Of a stretch of 64,000 nucleotides of DNA, positions 33,922 to 41,768 are shown piece by piece. The position numbers and the translations under genes were made by a program. Numbering within the stretch: position 1 is the first letter of the stretch; the number at the start of each line of letters is the position of its first letter. The notes below the pieces were generated by a model. It saw nothing but the letters and a program-made list of their open reading frames with translations, searched no databases and had not been told where the DNA came from. This DNA comes from Pseudoduganella armeniaca. Its GTDB lineage: Bacteria > Pseudomonadota > Gammaproteobacteria > Burkholderiales > Burkholderiaceae_D. The stretch spans positions 62,001 through 126,000 of the forward strand of contig NZ_CP028324.1 of the NCBI RefSeq assembly GCF_003028855.1, read 5' to 3'.

Positions 33922-35463
33922 TCACAGCACCTGCAGTGCGCGCCACACCGGCACGCGCAGGCGCAGGATGGCGTCCACCGTCTGCGGCAGCGTGGCCGTC
34001 AGCGACGCCAGTTGCGCGGCCTGGCGGCTGTCACAGCCGACCGCCTCGCGGTAGCGCTCGAGCTTCTGGCGCACGGCGGCCAACACCATGTCGCTGTCGG
34101 TGACGTCGGGCCGGTCGGTCAGCACCGTGTAGATCAGCCTTTGCACCAGGCCCGCGCGCAGGCCGCCGCCCAGCACGGGCGAGGCCAGCACCTGGTACTG
34201 GTCGCCGTGCACGGCATCGCGGGCGATGGCTCGGTTCAGCGCGCGCGCCGGGCGTGCGTCGGTCAAGGCGCCTTCCAGCAGGAACAGGGTGGCGTGGCCG
34301 GACGATGCCAGCAGCGCCGCCAACCGCGCGGCCTGCACTAGTGGCACGTCCAGCGCGGCGGCCAGGGATGCCAGCGGCAGCGGGCCGCCCGCCAGCTGGC
34401 GCAACATCAGGCGCAGCGGTGGCAGCAGCGCCTCGGCCTGGCTGGCGTCCAGTACGGGCGGCAACGGGTCGGTCTCGCCGCCCGCATCGACGCTGGTGCG
34501 CGCCAGCCCGATCCGGGCCAGCCACTCGGCCTGGCGCGCCGCCGACATGCGGCGGGCGCCGCGCACCATCACGTCCTCGCGGAACGATGTGTTGTGCAGG
34601 TAGTCCTTGACGGTCTCGCGCATCACGCCGTCGTCGATCGACGCCAGCGTGGCGCGCTGGCGCTCGTCCAGGAACAGCGTTTCGTAGGCATGGGCGGGGT
34701 TGGCCGGGCCGACGAAATCGAGCTTGGCGTTGGCCATGTCAGCCACCACGTCGGCGTGATACAGCGGCTCCCAGCCGCGGTTCAGGTATTCGTGCGCCAG
34801 GTAGCCGGCCTTGCTGTCGGCCAGCGAGGCAAGACGGTGGCGCAATGCCGGATTGTCGTCGAAGTAGCGGGTGCCGGTGGCGATCAGGGTGTCGACGAAG
34901 TCGCGCGCCTGCGCCACCTGGCGTTCGCGCCCGGCCGGGTGGCGCGCGGCGTGTTCCAGCACGATGCGCTGCAGCGGCAGCGCGCCGGCCCAGCCGGGCA
35001 TGGCGTTGTAGTTGACGTAGACGATGCCGCCCGGTTTCAGGTAGCGGGCAATGAAGTCGACGACATGGCGGCGGTTTTCCGGCGTGACCCAGCTGTACAC
35101 GCCATACATCGTGATGAAGTCCAGCGGCGGCAGGTCGATCTTGCCGGCCGCCAGGTCGGCGAAGCTGCATTCGAGCAGGGTCAGGTTATCCAGTTCGCCC
35201 GCCTCGGCCAGCGCGCGCGCGGAGGCCACGTGGGCCGGCTGGAAGTCGTTGGCATAGAAGCGCCCGTGCGGATGGCTGGCCGCCAGCACGGACGCCGTCA
35301 GCCCCATGCCCGCGCCCAGCTCGAAATAGGTAAACGGCCGGTCCAGCGGCACCGGCTCGACGCCGTTCAGGACGCAGGCGATGCTGAGGTGGGCGGGGCT
35401 TTGCTCGGGGAAGAATGCGGCGGGGTAGGCGATGTCGGCGACGTAGCCGTCGTTCCAGTCCAT
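33922..35463 (-). CDS. SAM-dependent methyltransferase with methyltransferase regulatory domain
   Basis: A 513-residue cytosolic protein. The class I SAM-binding core occupies about 40-190, with motif I FELGAGMGLTASVL at 47-60 and acidic end of strand 2 in FYANDFQ. A TMYGVYSWV segment is near 118. It is followed by a methyltransferase regulatory-type domain (about 215-290) and an Ala/Leu-rich winged-helix-like C-terminal part. The substrate is unknown. It sits between a 28-residue peptide gene (61 bases upstream) and a T3SS chaperone candidate, behind a T3SS-secreted repeat protein. Modification of the peptide or a secreted protein is possible but unproven. Confidence 0.8.
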   Translation of the reverse strand: MDWNDGYVADIAYPAAFFPEQSPAHLSIACVLNGVEPVPLDRPFTYFELGAGMGLTASVLAASHPHGRFYANDFQPAHVASARALAEAGELDNLTLLECSFADLAAGKIDLPPLDFITMYGVYSWVTPENRRHVVDFIARYLKPGGIVYVNYNAMPGWAGALPLQRIVLEHAARHPAGRERQVAQARDFVDTLIATGTRYFDDNPALRHRLASLADSKAGYLAHEYLNRGWEPLYHADVVADMANAKLDFVGPANPAHAYETLFLDERQRATLASIDDGVMRETVKDYLHNTSFREDVMVRGARRMSAARQAEWLARIGLARTSVDAGGETDPLPPVLDASQAEALLPPLRLMLRQLAGGPLPLASLAAALDVPLVQAARLAALLASSGHATLFLLEGALTDARPARALNRAIARDAVHGDQYQVLASPVLGGGLRAGLVQRLIYTVLTDRPDVTDSDMVLAAVRQKLERYREAVGCDSRQAAQLASLTATLPQTVDAILRLRVPVWRALQVL

Positions 35464-35523
35464 GGGGGCTCCTGTGGGTGTCGGGGTGGATGCGCCGGCA
35501 GCCGCTGGCTGCCGGCCGGGTGC

Positions 35524-35610
35524 TCAGGCCTTGCGGCTCAGGCGCCGGATGCGGTGCCAGTGGAAGGTTTCGTCCAGGTTCTGGCGGGTGTTTTGCGATT
35601 GCGTGGTCAT
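35524..35610 (-). CDS. 28-residue peptide gene
   Basis: The ATG at 35610 is preceded by AAGGAG with six bases spacing, one of the best ribosome sites in the region, and the frame ends at TGA after 28 codons. The product begins MTTQSQNTRQNLDE and ends RIRRLSRKA: a polar Gln/Asn-rich half and a strongly basic half with one Trp and two His. It lies between the four-repeat protein gene and the methyltransferase gene, all on the minus strand. It could be a leader peptide or a short modified peptide (RiPP-like precursor). No known family was recognised. Confidence 0.6.
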   Translation of the reverse strand: MTTQSQNTRQNLDETFHWHRIRRLSRKA

Positions 35611-35672
35611 GCTTGCTCCTTGGCGTTCGGAAGGGCTGGGGTCGGGCGGAAAGCCCGGCCCCGACATGGTGC

Positions 35673-37292
35673 TTAGGCGCTGATCGTGCCGTCCTCGACG
35701 GCTGCGGTGTAGTCGCCGCGGCTCAGCAGGCCGTCATGCTTGCCGGTGACGGCGGACTCCAGCTTCTTGAACAGCTCGCCGTTGTTTTCCATCATCTTCT
35801 GTGCCGCCAGCTGCACTTCTTCCGGTACCTGCACGGTGTTGCCGTCCTTGTCCTTGCAGTAGCCGGTCTCGGCCATCATCTTCAGGTTCTCGACGGACAA
35901 CAGGTCGATGCCCTTGTCCTTCTGGAACTGCTCGATGGTCTTGGCGGCCGCGGCGCCCGTCGGCAGATCCGGTGAGAACTCGTCCGGCGCTGGCGCGCTG
36001 CGCGTGCCGGTGTTTTTCGAGATGGTGCCGTCCTTCAGGGCCTCGTCGTAGTCGCCCTGGCCCAGCTTGCCGTCGTGCTTGCCGTCGGTGGCGGACTCCA
36101 GCTTCTTGAACAGCTCGCCGTTGTTCTCCATCATCTTCTGCGCGGCCAGCTGCACCTCTTCCGGCACCTGCACCGTGTTGCCGTCCTTGTCCTTGCAGTA
36201 GCCGGTCTCGGCCATCATTTTGAGGTTGTCGACGGACAGCAGGCCGATATCCTTGTCCTTCTGGAAGTCGTTGATGGTCTTCGCGGCCGACGAGTCCGAT
36301 GGCAGGCCACCCGTCTCGCCGCCCCACTGCGTGCTGTCCGGGCCGCCGAACGTGAAGGTCTCCTCGCCGCTGTCCTTGCCGATGGTGCCGTCCTTCAGCG
36401 CTTCGCCGAAGTCGCCCTGGCCCAGCAGGCCGTCGTGCTTGCCGTTGGTGGCGGACTCCAGCTTCTTGAACAGCTCCCCGCCGTTCTCCATCATGCGCTG
36501 GGCGGCGCCCTGCACTTCCTCCGGCACCTGCTTCAGGTTGCCATCCTTGTCCTTGCAGTAGCCGGTCTCGGCCATCATCTTCAGGTTTTCGACGGACAAG
36601 AGGCCGATGTCGTTTTCCTTCTGGAAGTCGTTGATCGTCTTGGCGGCGCCGTATTCGGACGGGCGCGTGGCGGCGATATTGCCGTTCATGATGGCGTTCA
36701 GGAAGTCGGCCGGCGACAGGCCACGTTCGCCCGTGCCGCGCGTCTCGCCGCCGTCGTTCTTCGAGATGGTGCCGTCCTTGATGGCGTTGCCGTAGTCGCC
36801 CTGGCCCAGCTGGCCGTCGTGCTTGCCGTCCGTGGCCGATTCCAGTTTCTTGAACAGTTCGCCGTTATTGGCCATCATGCGCTGCGCGGCCAGCTGCACT
36901 TCCTCGGGCACCTGGAAGGTCTTGCCGTCCTTGCCCGTGCAATAGCCGGTTTCGGCCATCTTCTGCATCTGCTCGACGGACAAGAGGCCGATATCGTGCT
37001 CTTTCTGGAAGTTGTTGATCGTCTTGGCCGCACTCGATTCGGACGGCAGCTTGCTGTCGTCCTCGACACCCAGGATGTTCTTGGCCATTGCCTTGACCCA
37101 CGACGGCACGGGCATGTCGTCGATGGCGTCGGACAGCGACTCCTTGCCGCCCTGCGGGGCATGGTTGCCATGGCAGATGTCGTGCGAGTCGGGGCCGCCG
37201 TCGCCGCTGCGCGGCTTGAAGCTGCCGCCATAGAAGGTATCGCTGGTGGTATAGGTCGTTGTAGTGGTGGTCGTGGTGATCGTCGCTGACAT
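35673..37292 (-). CDS. T3SS-secreted protein with four HrpF/NolX-like repeats
   Basis: A 539-residue acidic, soluble protein (ATG at 37292, CGGAGA upstream). The N-terminus is a Thr tract (SATITTTTTTTTYTT), as often seen in T3SS-exported proteins. After about residue 85 it consists of four repeats of 110-130 residues. Each runs from AAKTINDFQKEK-DIGLLSVENLKMMAETGYC, through KDKDGN-VQVPEEVQLAAQKMM, to NGELFKKLESATDGKHDGQLGQGDY and a DGTIS end. This repeat resembles the N-terminal repeats of HrpF/NolX/PopF translocon proteins, with an EF-hand-like DGKHDG segment. The hydrophobic translocon C-terminus is absent. A hrp-box-like element lies 75 bases upstream. Confidence 0.7.
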   Translation of the reverse strand: MSATITTTTTTTTYTTSDTFYGGSFKPRSGDGGPDSHDICHGNHAPQGGKESLSDAIDDMPVPSWVKAMAKNILGVEDDSKLPSESSAAKTINNFQKEHDIGLLSVEQMQKMAETGYCTGKDGKTFQVPEEVQLAAQRMMANNGELFKKLESATDGKHDGQLGQGDYGNAIKDGTISKNDGGETRGTGERGLSPADFLNAIMNGNIAATRPSEYGAAKTINDFQKENDIGLLSVENLKMMAETGYCKDKDGNLKQVPEEVQGAAQRMMENGGELFKKLESATNGKHDGLLGQGDFGEALKDGTIGKDSGEETFTFGGPDSTQWGGETGGLPSDSSAAKTINDFQKDKDIGLLSVDNLKMMAETGYCKDKDGNTVQVPEEVQLAAQKMMENNGELFKKLESATDGKHDGKLGQGDYDEALKDGTISKNTGTRSAPAPDEFSPDLPTGAAAAKTIEQFQKDKGIDLLSVENLKMMAETGYCKDKDGNTVQVPEEVQLAAQKMMENNGELFKKLESAVTGKHDGLLSRGDYTAAVEDGTISA

Positions 37293-37365
37293 GTTTTCTC
37301 CGGACGTGTAAGGCGGCTGGCGCGCCGCCGGGGTTGAGGCCGGGCGCTGGTGCCCTGGCAGATAC

Positions 37366-37393
37366 TGAGTAACCGGGACAAGTTGCCGGTTCC
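37366..37393 (-). promoter_or_regulatory. Hrp-box-like promoter of repeat-protein gene
   Basis: GGAACC (37393-37388), 15 bases, TTACTCA (37372-37366). It keeps the -35 hexamer, the AC core and the final A, but not the two leading Cs. It stands about 75 bases upstream of the ATG at 37292, and likely also serves the peptide, methyltransferase and chaperone genes downstream. Confidence 0.6.
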
Positions 37394-37462
37394 ATCGGCA
37401 CGGCAGGAGAGCGCCGGCGTCGCGCGCGCGCGAACACACGGCCGCGCAAGGCGGCCGCAGGC

Positions 37463-37609
37463 CTACAACGCGGCTTGCGCCGTGTCCTCGGCTTTCTTGA
37501 TGAACTTGGTGAAGACGGCGACGTTGTTGACGTCGCTCTTGGCGGCCGCGACGGCCTCCATGTCACGAATCGGGCCCGGCGTGCCGGCCCGTACTTTGCT
37601 GTCGGCCAT
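37463..37609 (-). CDS. Tiny protein iii of HrpL-controlled triad
   Basis: 48 residues, ATG at 37609 with AGGAGG about five bases upstream overlapping the preceding stop region. It starts MADSKVRAGTPGP and ends in an amphipathic helix AAAKSDVNNVAVFTKFIKKAEDTAQAAL. The helix aligns by eye with that of the first triad protein (shared AAKS-VN and the K-A-ED spacing), suggesting duplication. It has no Cys. It could be a structural filament subunit or an exported helper. Confidence 0.65.
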   Translation of the reverse strand: MADSKVRAGTPGPIRDMEAVAAAKSDVNNVAVFTKFIKKAEDTAQAAL

Positions 37610-37617
37610 GACGCCTC

Positions 37618-37830
37618 CTACTGCTGGTCGTTGATGGATTTCGCCATCGTGTTGAAGATCTTCAGCTTCGCCAGCGACGATGCCTGCTGCGAGACCCACA
37701 GCTGGAATTCCATGGCCTGCGCCGCGCCCTGCTGGGCCGTGTCGCCCAGCGGCGTGGCCACCGTGCGCGCCATGGCTGGGCCGGGCTGCGCAGTGGCGAC
37801 GCCGCCCTTTGCGTTCAGATACGTGCTCAT
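37618..37830 (-). CDS. Tiny protein ii of HrpL-controlled triad, needle/pilin candidate
   Basis: 70 residues, ATG at 37830 preceded by AGGAG. The N-terminal 35 residues are flexible (MSTYLNAKGGVATAQPGP...). The C-terminal half is a helix, AMEFQLWVSQQASSLAKLKIFNTMAKSINDQQ, comparable in length and end position to the helix that packs T3SS needles and Hrp pili. It has no Cys and no signal peptide. With no other recognisable SctF/HrpA gene in the window, this is my best candidate for it, by elimination rather than by homology. Confidence 0.6.
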   Translation of the reverse strand: MSTYLNAKGGVATAQPGPAMARTVATPLGDTAQQGAAQAMEFQLWVSQQASSLAKLKIFNTMAKSINDQQ

Positions 37831-37933
37831 CGAATCTCCTGACGCGGACCGCACCGGTCCTGGTGCGATCCACTGTTGTGGGCAGGCAGAACGGGAAGCG
37901 CATCCCCGTTCCCGCCGCCCGCCGGACAGTGCC

Positions 37934-38089
37934 TTAGATCAGGCCCAGGGCGTTGTCTTCGCCCGCCTTTTGCATTTTCAGGCGCATGTTGCTGGCGTTG
38001 ACGGCCGATTTTGCCGCGCCTGCTGCTTCCTGGTCCGCGATTGCGCCTGCTGCGCCAACACCTGCTGCTGCACCGACTTTTCCAGACAT
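37934..38089 (-). CDS. Tiny protein i of HrpL-controlled triad
   Basis: 51 residues, ATG at 38089 with AAGGAG seven bases upstream. It starts MSGKVGAAAGVGAAGAIADQ (Gly/Ala-rich, flexible) and ends in a helix AAGAAKSAVNASNMRLKMQKAGEDNALGLI, similar to the end of triad protein iii. It is first in the triad, 60 bases behind a consensus hrp box. Function unknown; exported filament subunit, early substrate or chaperone are all open. Confidence 0.65.
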   Translation of the reverse strand: MSGKVGAAAGVGAAGAIADQEAAGAAKSAVNASNMRLKMQKAGEDNALGLI

Positions 38090-38148
38090 GTGAATCTCCT
38101 TGGTAGTTGAGGATGCCGCCCTGGCTGATTGCTTCGGGTCGGTAGCCA

Positions 38149-38177
38149 TGAGTGGAGGCCTGTCGTACACAAGTTCC
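38149..38177 (-). promoter_or_regulatory. HrpL-type promoter of the tiny-protein triad
   Basis: GGAACT (38177-38172), 16 bases, CCACTCA (38155-38149): one mismatch in the -35 and a perfect -10. It is back to back with the harpin-gene promoter at 38202-38230, the two -35 hexamers being 24 bases apart. Confidence 0.8.
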
Positions 38178-38201
38178 ATCGTGTCCGACAATCTTCACCG
38201 T

Positions 38202-38230
38202 GGAACCCTCGGGCCCGCATGTCACACCTA
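38202..38230 (+). promoter_or_regulatory. HrpL-type promoter of the harpin-like gene
   Basis: GGAACC (38202-38207), 16 bases, ACACCTA (38224-38230), matching the consensus except for the first C of the -10. It precedes the ATG at 38313 by about 80 bases. Confidence 0.7.
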
Positions 38231-38312
38231 TTGCAGCAGACGCGGCGCCACCGGCCCGCGCCGCACGGCGACCGCATCCGCGGCGTCGTACCTCGCACAC
38301 AAAGGATGCATC

Positions 38313-38714
38313 ATGAACGTAGGCTTTTCTCCAGGCGGTTTCGGCTTCGGCGGTCCACAGGGTGTCATGTCCACCCAGGATTTCTCCAAGGAGCTGAAGA
38401 ACCAGACCAATGAAGACCTGATCAAGGCACTGGGCGATCCCAAGCTGTCGCCCATGGCCAAGGAGCTGATCGGCAAGGAGCTGGAAGAGCGCATGAACGC
38501 CAAGGGTCCCGAAGAGGCGGGCGGTGGCGGCGAGGGTGAAGGCGAAGGCGACGACCTGAAAAAGCTGCTGAAGAAGCTGCAGGACGGCACGATCTCGTCG
38601 GAAGAAATCAAAAAACTGTCCAGCCTGCTCGGCGTGGACGAGGCCACGCTGGAAAAAGCCAAGGGCAAGGGCGGCAGCGGCCCGGAGGGTGAAGGCGACA
38701 TCCTGGGCGGCTGA
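38313..38714 (+). CDS. Harpin-like Gly-rich protein
   Basis: A 133-residue, Cys-free, hydrophilic protein with AAGGA upstream of the ATG. The Gly/Phe-rich N-terminus (MNVGFSPGGFGFGGPQG) is followed by a helix (STQDFSKELKNQTNEDLIKALGD), a Gly/Glu tract (EEAGGGGEGEGEG), a second helical part (KLLKKLQDGTISSEEIKKLSSLLG) and a Gly-rich end. High Gly and Lys/Glu content, no Cys and an hrp box are hallmarks of harpins, T3SS helper proteins that act at the plant cell surface. The middle EF-hand-like DGTISSEE segment echoes the DGTIS ends of the four-repeat protein. Confidence 0.65.
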   Translation: MNVGFSPGGFGFGGPQGVMSTQDFSKELKNQTNEDLIKALGDPKLSPMAKELIGKELEERMNAKGPEEAGGGGEGEGEGDDLKKLLKKLQDGTISSEEIKKLSSLLGVDEATLEKAKGKGGSGPEGEGDILGG

Positions 38715-38785
38715 GCGCGCCACCCGGCCATCGCGCCGCCGCGCCGACGCGCGGCGGCATCGTCGCATACCTGCCCGGAGACCCC

Positions 38786-39745
38786 ATGAACGCCCCCTTC
38801 CAACAGCCGCACCAGCCGCTGCGCGACGCGCACAATATCTGGTTCTGGCAAACCCTGAATCCCGACCTGACGATCAGCGAAAGGCCACTGGCGCACACGC
38901 CGCCGCCGGCCCTGTCGCACGACCGTGCCCTGGCCGGTACCGTGGCACGCCTGGCGGCCGATACCGTGCGCGAAGGCTATTTCCACGCCCCGCCCGTCAT
39001 TGGCCAGGTCGAGGCGGCCCGGCTGGCGCAGGTGGTGCAGGACCTCGTACAACGTGGCATCCCACCCGTGTTCTGCCTGGTGTATGACGAATTCTGGCGC
39101 ATGTTCGCCGGCCTCGATCCGCTGCTGCGCGTGCTGCTGGGCGACGGCTACCGCATGATGCCCACCGATATCTGGGCCTGGCACGTGGCCGCGCGCGACG
39201 GCGCCACCGGCTGGGGCCCGCACCGCGACCTGCCGCGTCCGGACGCAGTACGCGCCAACGGCCTGCCGCGCCTGCTCAACGTGTGGCTGCCGCTGACGGA
39301 CGTGTCGCCGGACAATGCCTGCATGTATGTGCTGCCTGCGCACCTGGACCCCAATTTCCCGCAAAACGTGGACGGCGGCGAGTTCAGCCTGCGCGACTGG
39401 CAGAACATCCGCGCACTGCCCGCCCGCGCCGGCAGTCCGCTGGGCTGGAACACGCAGGTGCTGCACTGGGGTGGGCGCAGCAGCGGCCGCGGTTCGGTGC
39501 CGCGCATCAGCGTGGGCATCTATTTCCATAGCGCCGATTGCGACCTGCACGAACTGAATCCCGACGTGGCGCGGCAGGGTTTCACGTCGCTGCCGTTCGG
39601 GCCTGGGCTGGAGTTGCCCTTCGCGGCGCGGCTGGAGGCCATTGCGGGTGCCATCTATATGTACAACCGGCGCATCCCAGGGGACTTCCCGACCACATGG
39701 GAAGACGTGTTTGCGTTTGCGCGGCAGCATCGGCGCGCGGTTTGA
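38786..39745 (+). CDS. PhyH-family Fe(II)/2-oxoglutarate dioxygenase
   Basis: A 319-residue cytosolic protein without signal peptide. The facial triad is visible: H146-x-D148 in GPHRDLPRPD, and the distal His227 in TQVLHWGG. A candidate 2-oxoglutarate-binding Arg (231 or 240) follows. PhyH enzymes hydroxylate or halogenate unactivated carbons of small molecules. It follows the harpin-like gene by 72 bases on the same strand and is thus probably transcribed from the same hrp box, an odd location for a metabolic enzyme. It may make a secondary metabolite or modify a secreted product. A stem-loop terminator follows. Confidence 0.8.
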   Translation: MNAPFQQPHQPLRDAHNIWFWQTLNPDLTISERPLAHTPPPALSHDRALAGTVARLAADTVREGYFHAPPVIGQVEAARLAQVVQDLVQRGIPPVFCLVYDEFWRMFAGLDPLLRVLLGDGYRMMPTDIWAWHVAARDGATGWGPHRDLPRPDAVRANGLPRLLNVWLPLTDVSPDNACMYVLPAHLDPNFPQNVDGGEFSLRDWQNIRALPARAGSPLGWNTQVLHWGGRSSGRGSVPRISVGIYFHSADCDLHELNPDVARQGFTSLPFGPGLELPFAARLEAIAGAIYMYNRRIPGDFPTTWEDVFAFARQHRRAV

Positions 39746-39751
39746 ACGAAA

Positions 39752-39779
39752 AGCCCCCACCTGTCGCCAGGCGGGGGCT
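39752..39779. terminator. Bidirectional stem-loop terminator
   Basis: AGCCCCCACCTG and CAGGCGGGGGCT pair with one mismatch around a TCGC loop. It lies between the convergent oxygenase and effector genes, with a short A-run on the left (serving the minus strand as T-run) but none on the right. Confidence 0.75.
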
Positions 39780-39784
39780 ACGCT

Positions 39785-41713
39785 TCAGGGCTTCGGATTG
39801 TCCGCCGAGAAGTGGCTGGTGCGGCCGAACTGGTTCAGCGTGACCTCCCACGCCTTATCGGCGGCCGCGCGCATCGTATCGCGCCCCTTCTCCGGCGGGA
39901 ACGACTCGATGAAGCCATGATAGTCGGCCATGTAGCGCGACGGATCGCCGCCCGGCAAGCCCAGGTTCAAATCCAGCGTTGCATTCAACTGGTTGCCGAC
40001 CCACATGGCTTCGTGCATCGAGTGACCGCCGTCATGCGTCAGGAACATCATCGTCCCCAGCAGCGCATCCTTGGCATCGATCCGGCCGCCCTTGTCCAGC
40101 ATGTGCGCCACCGCGTGCAGCACGATATTGGTCGAACCGGACACGCCGCTGACGAACGGCGCGCCCTGCTGCAGCGCGCGGCGCAGCTCCGGGCTGGTCT
40201 CGTGCAGCTTCGGCCGGTTGCGGTCGCCTGGATGCATGGCCGCCTCCGCCACCGGCGTGCGCACGGTCATGGGCTGGTGGTGCGACGTGATGCCGGCCTT
40301 CGGCGCGATCCGGTTCGGGTTCGGTGCCGACTCCGTCTCGCGCGCGGAGGCCGGGCCGACGACGTCGCGATAGTTGACGTTGGCGTCCCGCATCCACGGC
40401 GCACCGGCGCCCATGCACAGCGACATCTTGACGGTCAGATAAGGCACGGCGATGCAATCGGCACCGGTCTCCTTGGGCGCACGCAGCAGGTTCTTCAACG
40501 CGCGCAGCTCGGTCCCGGGCGCGGCCTGGAAAAACGCTTCCAGTTCGGGCGACTGGGCCTGCCAGCCGCGGCGTTCGTGCCGCATCATGTTCTGCACCGC
40601 CAACGCCGCCTGTTCCTGCTCGTGCGGCTGCAGGCGCGACAGCGCCCGGTCCAGGTGCCCGGAGAGAGCCTCCATGCTGTCCTTCACGCTGTCCGGTGGG
40701 TTGCGCACCAGCTCGTTGATCAGCACCGACTCCAGCGCGCGGCCATAGACGTTGTCGTGCAGCTGGGTCGCATGGTCGCGCAGTGCCGACGGATGCGGAA
40801 TATCGTCGGCCAGCCGGGTTGCCAGCCGTGCCAGGTCGCGCAGGCCGCGCTGCGCGCAATCGTCGCTCACTTCGGTCAACCATTGCTTGGTCTGGCCAAA
40901 GCTCAAGCGGTGCTGCATCACCCTGTCCATCGTCTCGAAACCCAGGTCACGCAGGAATGCCTTGTGCTCCGGACGGGCGTTCTGCTGCGCGTGCCGGATT
41001 TCGTAACCCAGGTGGGTCATGCACTCCATCGGCATCCGTCCCGTCATGCGCTCTGCACGGGAAGGGCCGATGCGCTGCGTGACGTGCGAGTGGACGGCCT
41101 CGCTGACGGCCTTCATCATGCCGCCGAACGTTCCGGCCGTCAGCCGGTTGTGGGGGTTCGACAGGAAGTGGCGCGCCCGCTCGATTTCCCCGCCGGCGCG
41201 GGTGCCCTGCAGCCCGAACTCCCGCTCGGTGTTGGCGAGCAGCGTCAACGCGGCCTGCCTGGCCTTGGCTTCGCCGCGATGGACTTCGTCCACGGGCATG
41301 CTGGGGTCGGTATACAAGCTGAGCTTGATCGGCGCATCGCCGCCGACCTGGGCCTGCCCCAGCCGCGGATCGCCATGGTGCTGGGACTGGCCCAGCACGA
41401 GGAAGGCATCGATATCCTCCAGGTTGGCCTTGCTGTTCCAGTCGACCGTGTCCAGCACCGTCGTGCGTGGGCCGACGACGGGTGCCGCCGGCTCGGCCGA
41501 CGCGGCCGGCCGCGAAGACGAGCTGGCTCCTGCCTGCCGTTGCAGCGGATGGGTGCCGCTGTGGCGCGGCGCCGACGAGCGCGGCGGCGGCCCGCCGGGC
41601 GCGGGCGCCGGCGCGCGCTGCCGGCCCGCCTGTGGGGGTGGTGCTTGGTGCGGATCGTTGACGGAGAAGCCATGCGGAATATGGCCGGCTCCTCCTTGTG
41701 TGCGATTGAACAT
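39785..41713 (-). CDS. Candidate T3SS effector
   Basis: A 642-residue protein (ATG at 41713, AGGAGA upstream). Residues 1-100 are Pro/Ser/Ala/Arg-rich and disordered with no hydrophobic signal peptide, as in T3SS effectors; the rest is folded. The C-terminal third contains a striking block FVSGVSGSTNIVLHAVAHMLD followed by LLGTMMFLTHDGGHSMHEAMWVGNQLNATLDLNLG, with His-rich spacing (HDGGHSMHE) that could be catalytic or metal-binding. It resembles XopAG/HopG1-type plant effectors in general style, but I cannot assign a family. A hrp box (41769-41796) precedes it. The gene is convergent with the PhyH gene. Confidence 0.7.
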   Translation of the reverse strand: MFNRTQGGAGHIPHGFSVNDPHQAPPPQAGRQRAPAPAPGGPPPRSSAPRHSGTHPLQRQAGASSSSRPAASAEPAAPVVGPRTTVLDTVDWNSKANLEDIDAFLVLGQSQHHGDPRLGQAQVGGDAPIKLSLYTDPSMPVDEVHRGEAKARQAALTLLANTEREFGLQGTRAGGEIERARHFLSNPHNRLTAGTFGGMMKAVSEAVHSHVTQRIGPSRAERMTGRMPMECMTHLGYEIRHAQQNARPEHKAFLRDLGFETMDRVMQHRLSFGQTKQWLTEVSDDCAQRGLRDLARLATRLADDIPHPSALRDHATQLHDNVYGRALESVLINELVRNPPDSVKDSMEALSGHLDRALSRLQPHEQEQAALAVQNMMRHERRGWQAQSPELEAFFQAAPGTELRALKNLLRAPKETGADCIAVPYLTVKMSLCMGAGAPWMRDANVNYRDVVGPASARETESAPNPNRIAPKAGITSHHQPMTVRTPVAEAAMHPGDRNRPKLHETSPELRRALQQGAPFVSGVSGSTNIVLHAVAHMLDKGGRIDAKDALLGTMMFLTHDGGHSMHEAMWVGNQLNATLDLNLGLPGGDPSRYMADYHGFIESFPPEKGRDTMRAAADKAWEVTLNQFGRTSHFSADNPKP

Positions 41714-41768
41714 TGGCTCTCCTGTGCTCTCGGGTTGTCGGCCCCACCCGGTTGGGGAAGTACGCAGG

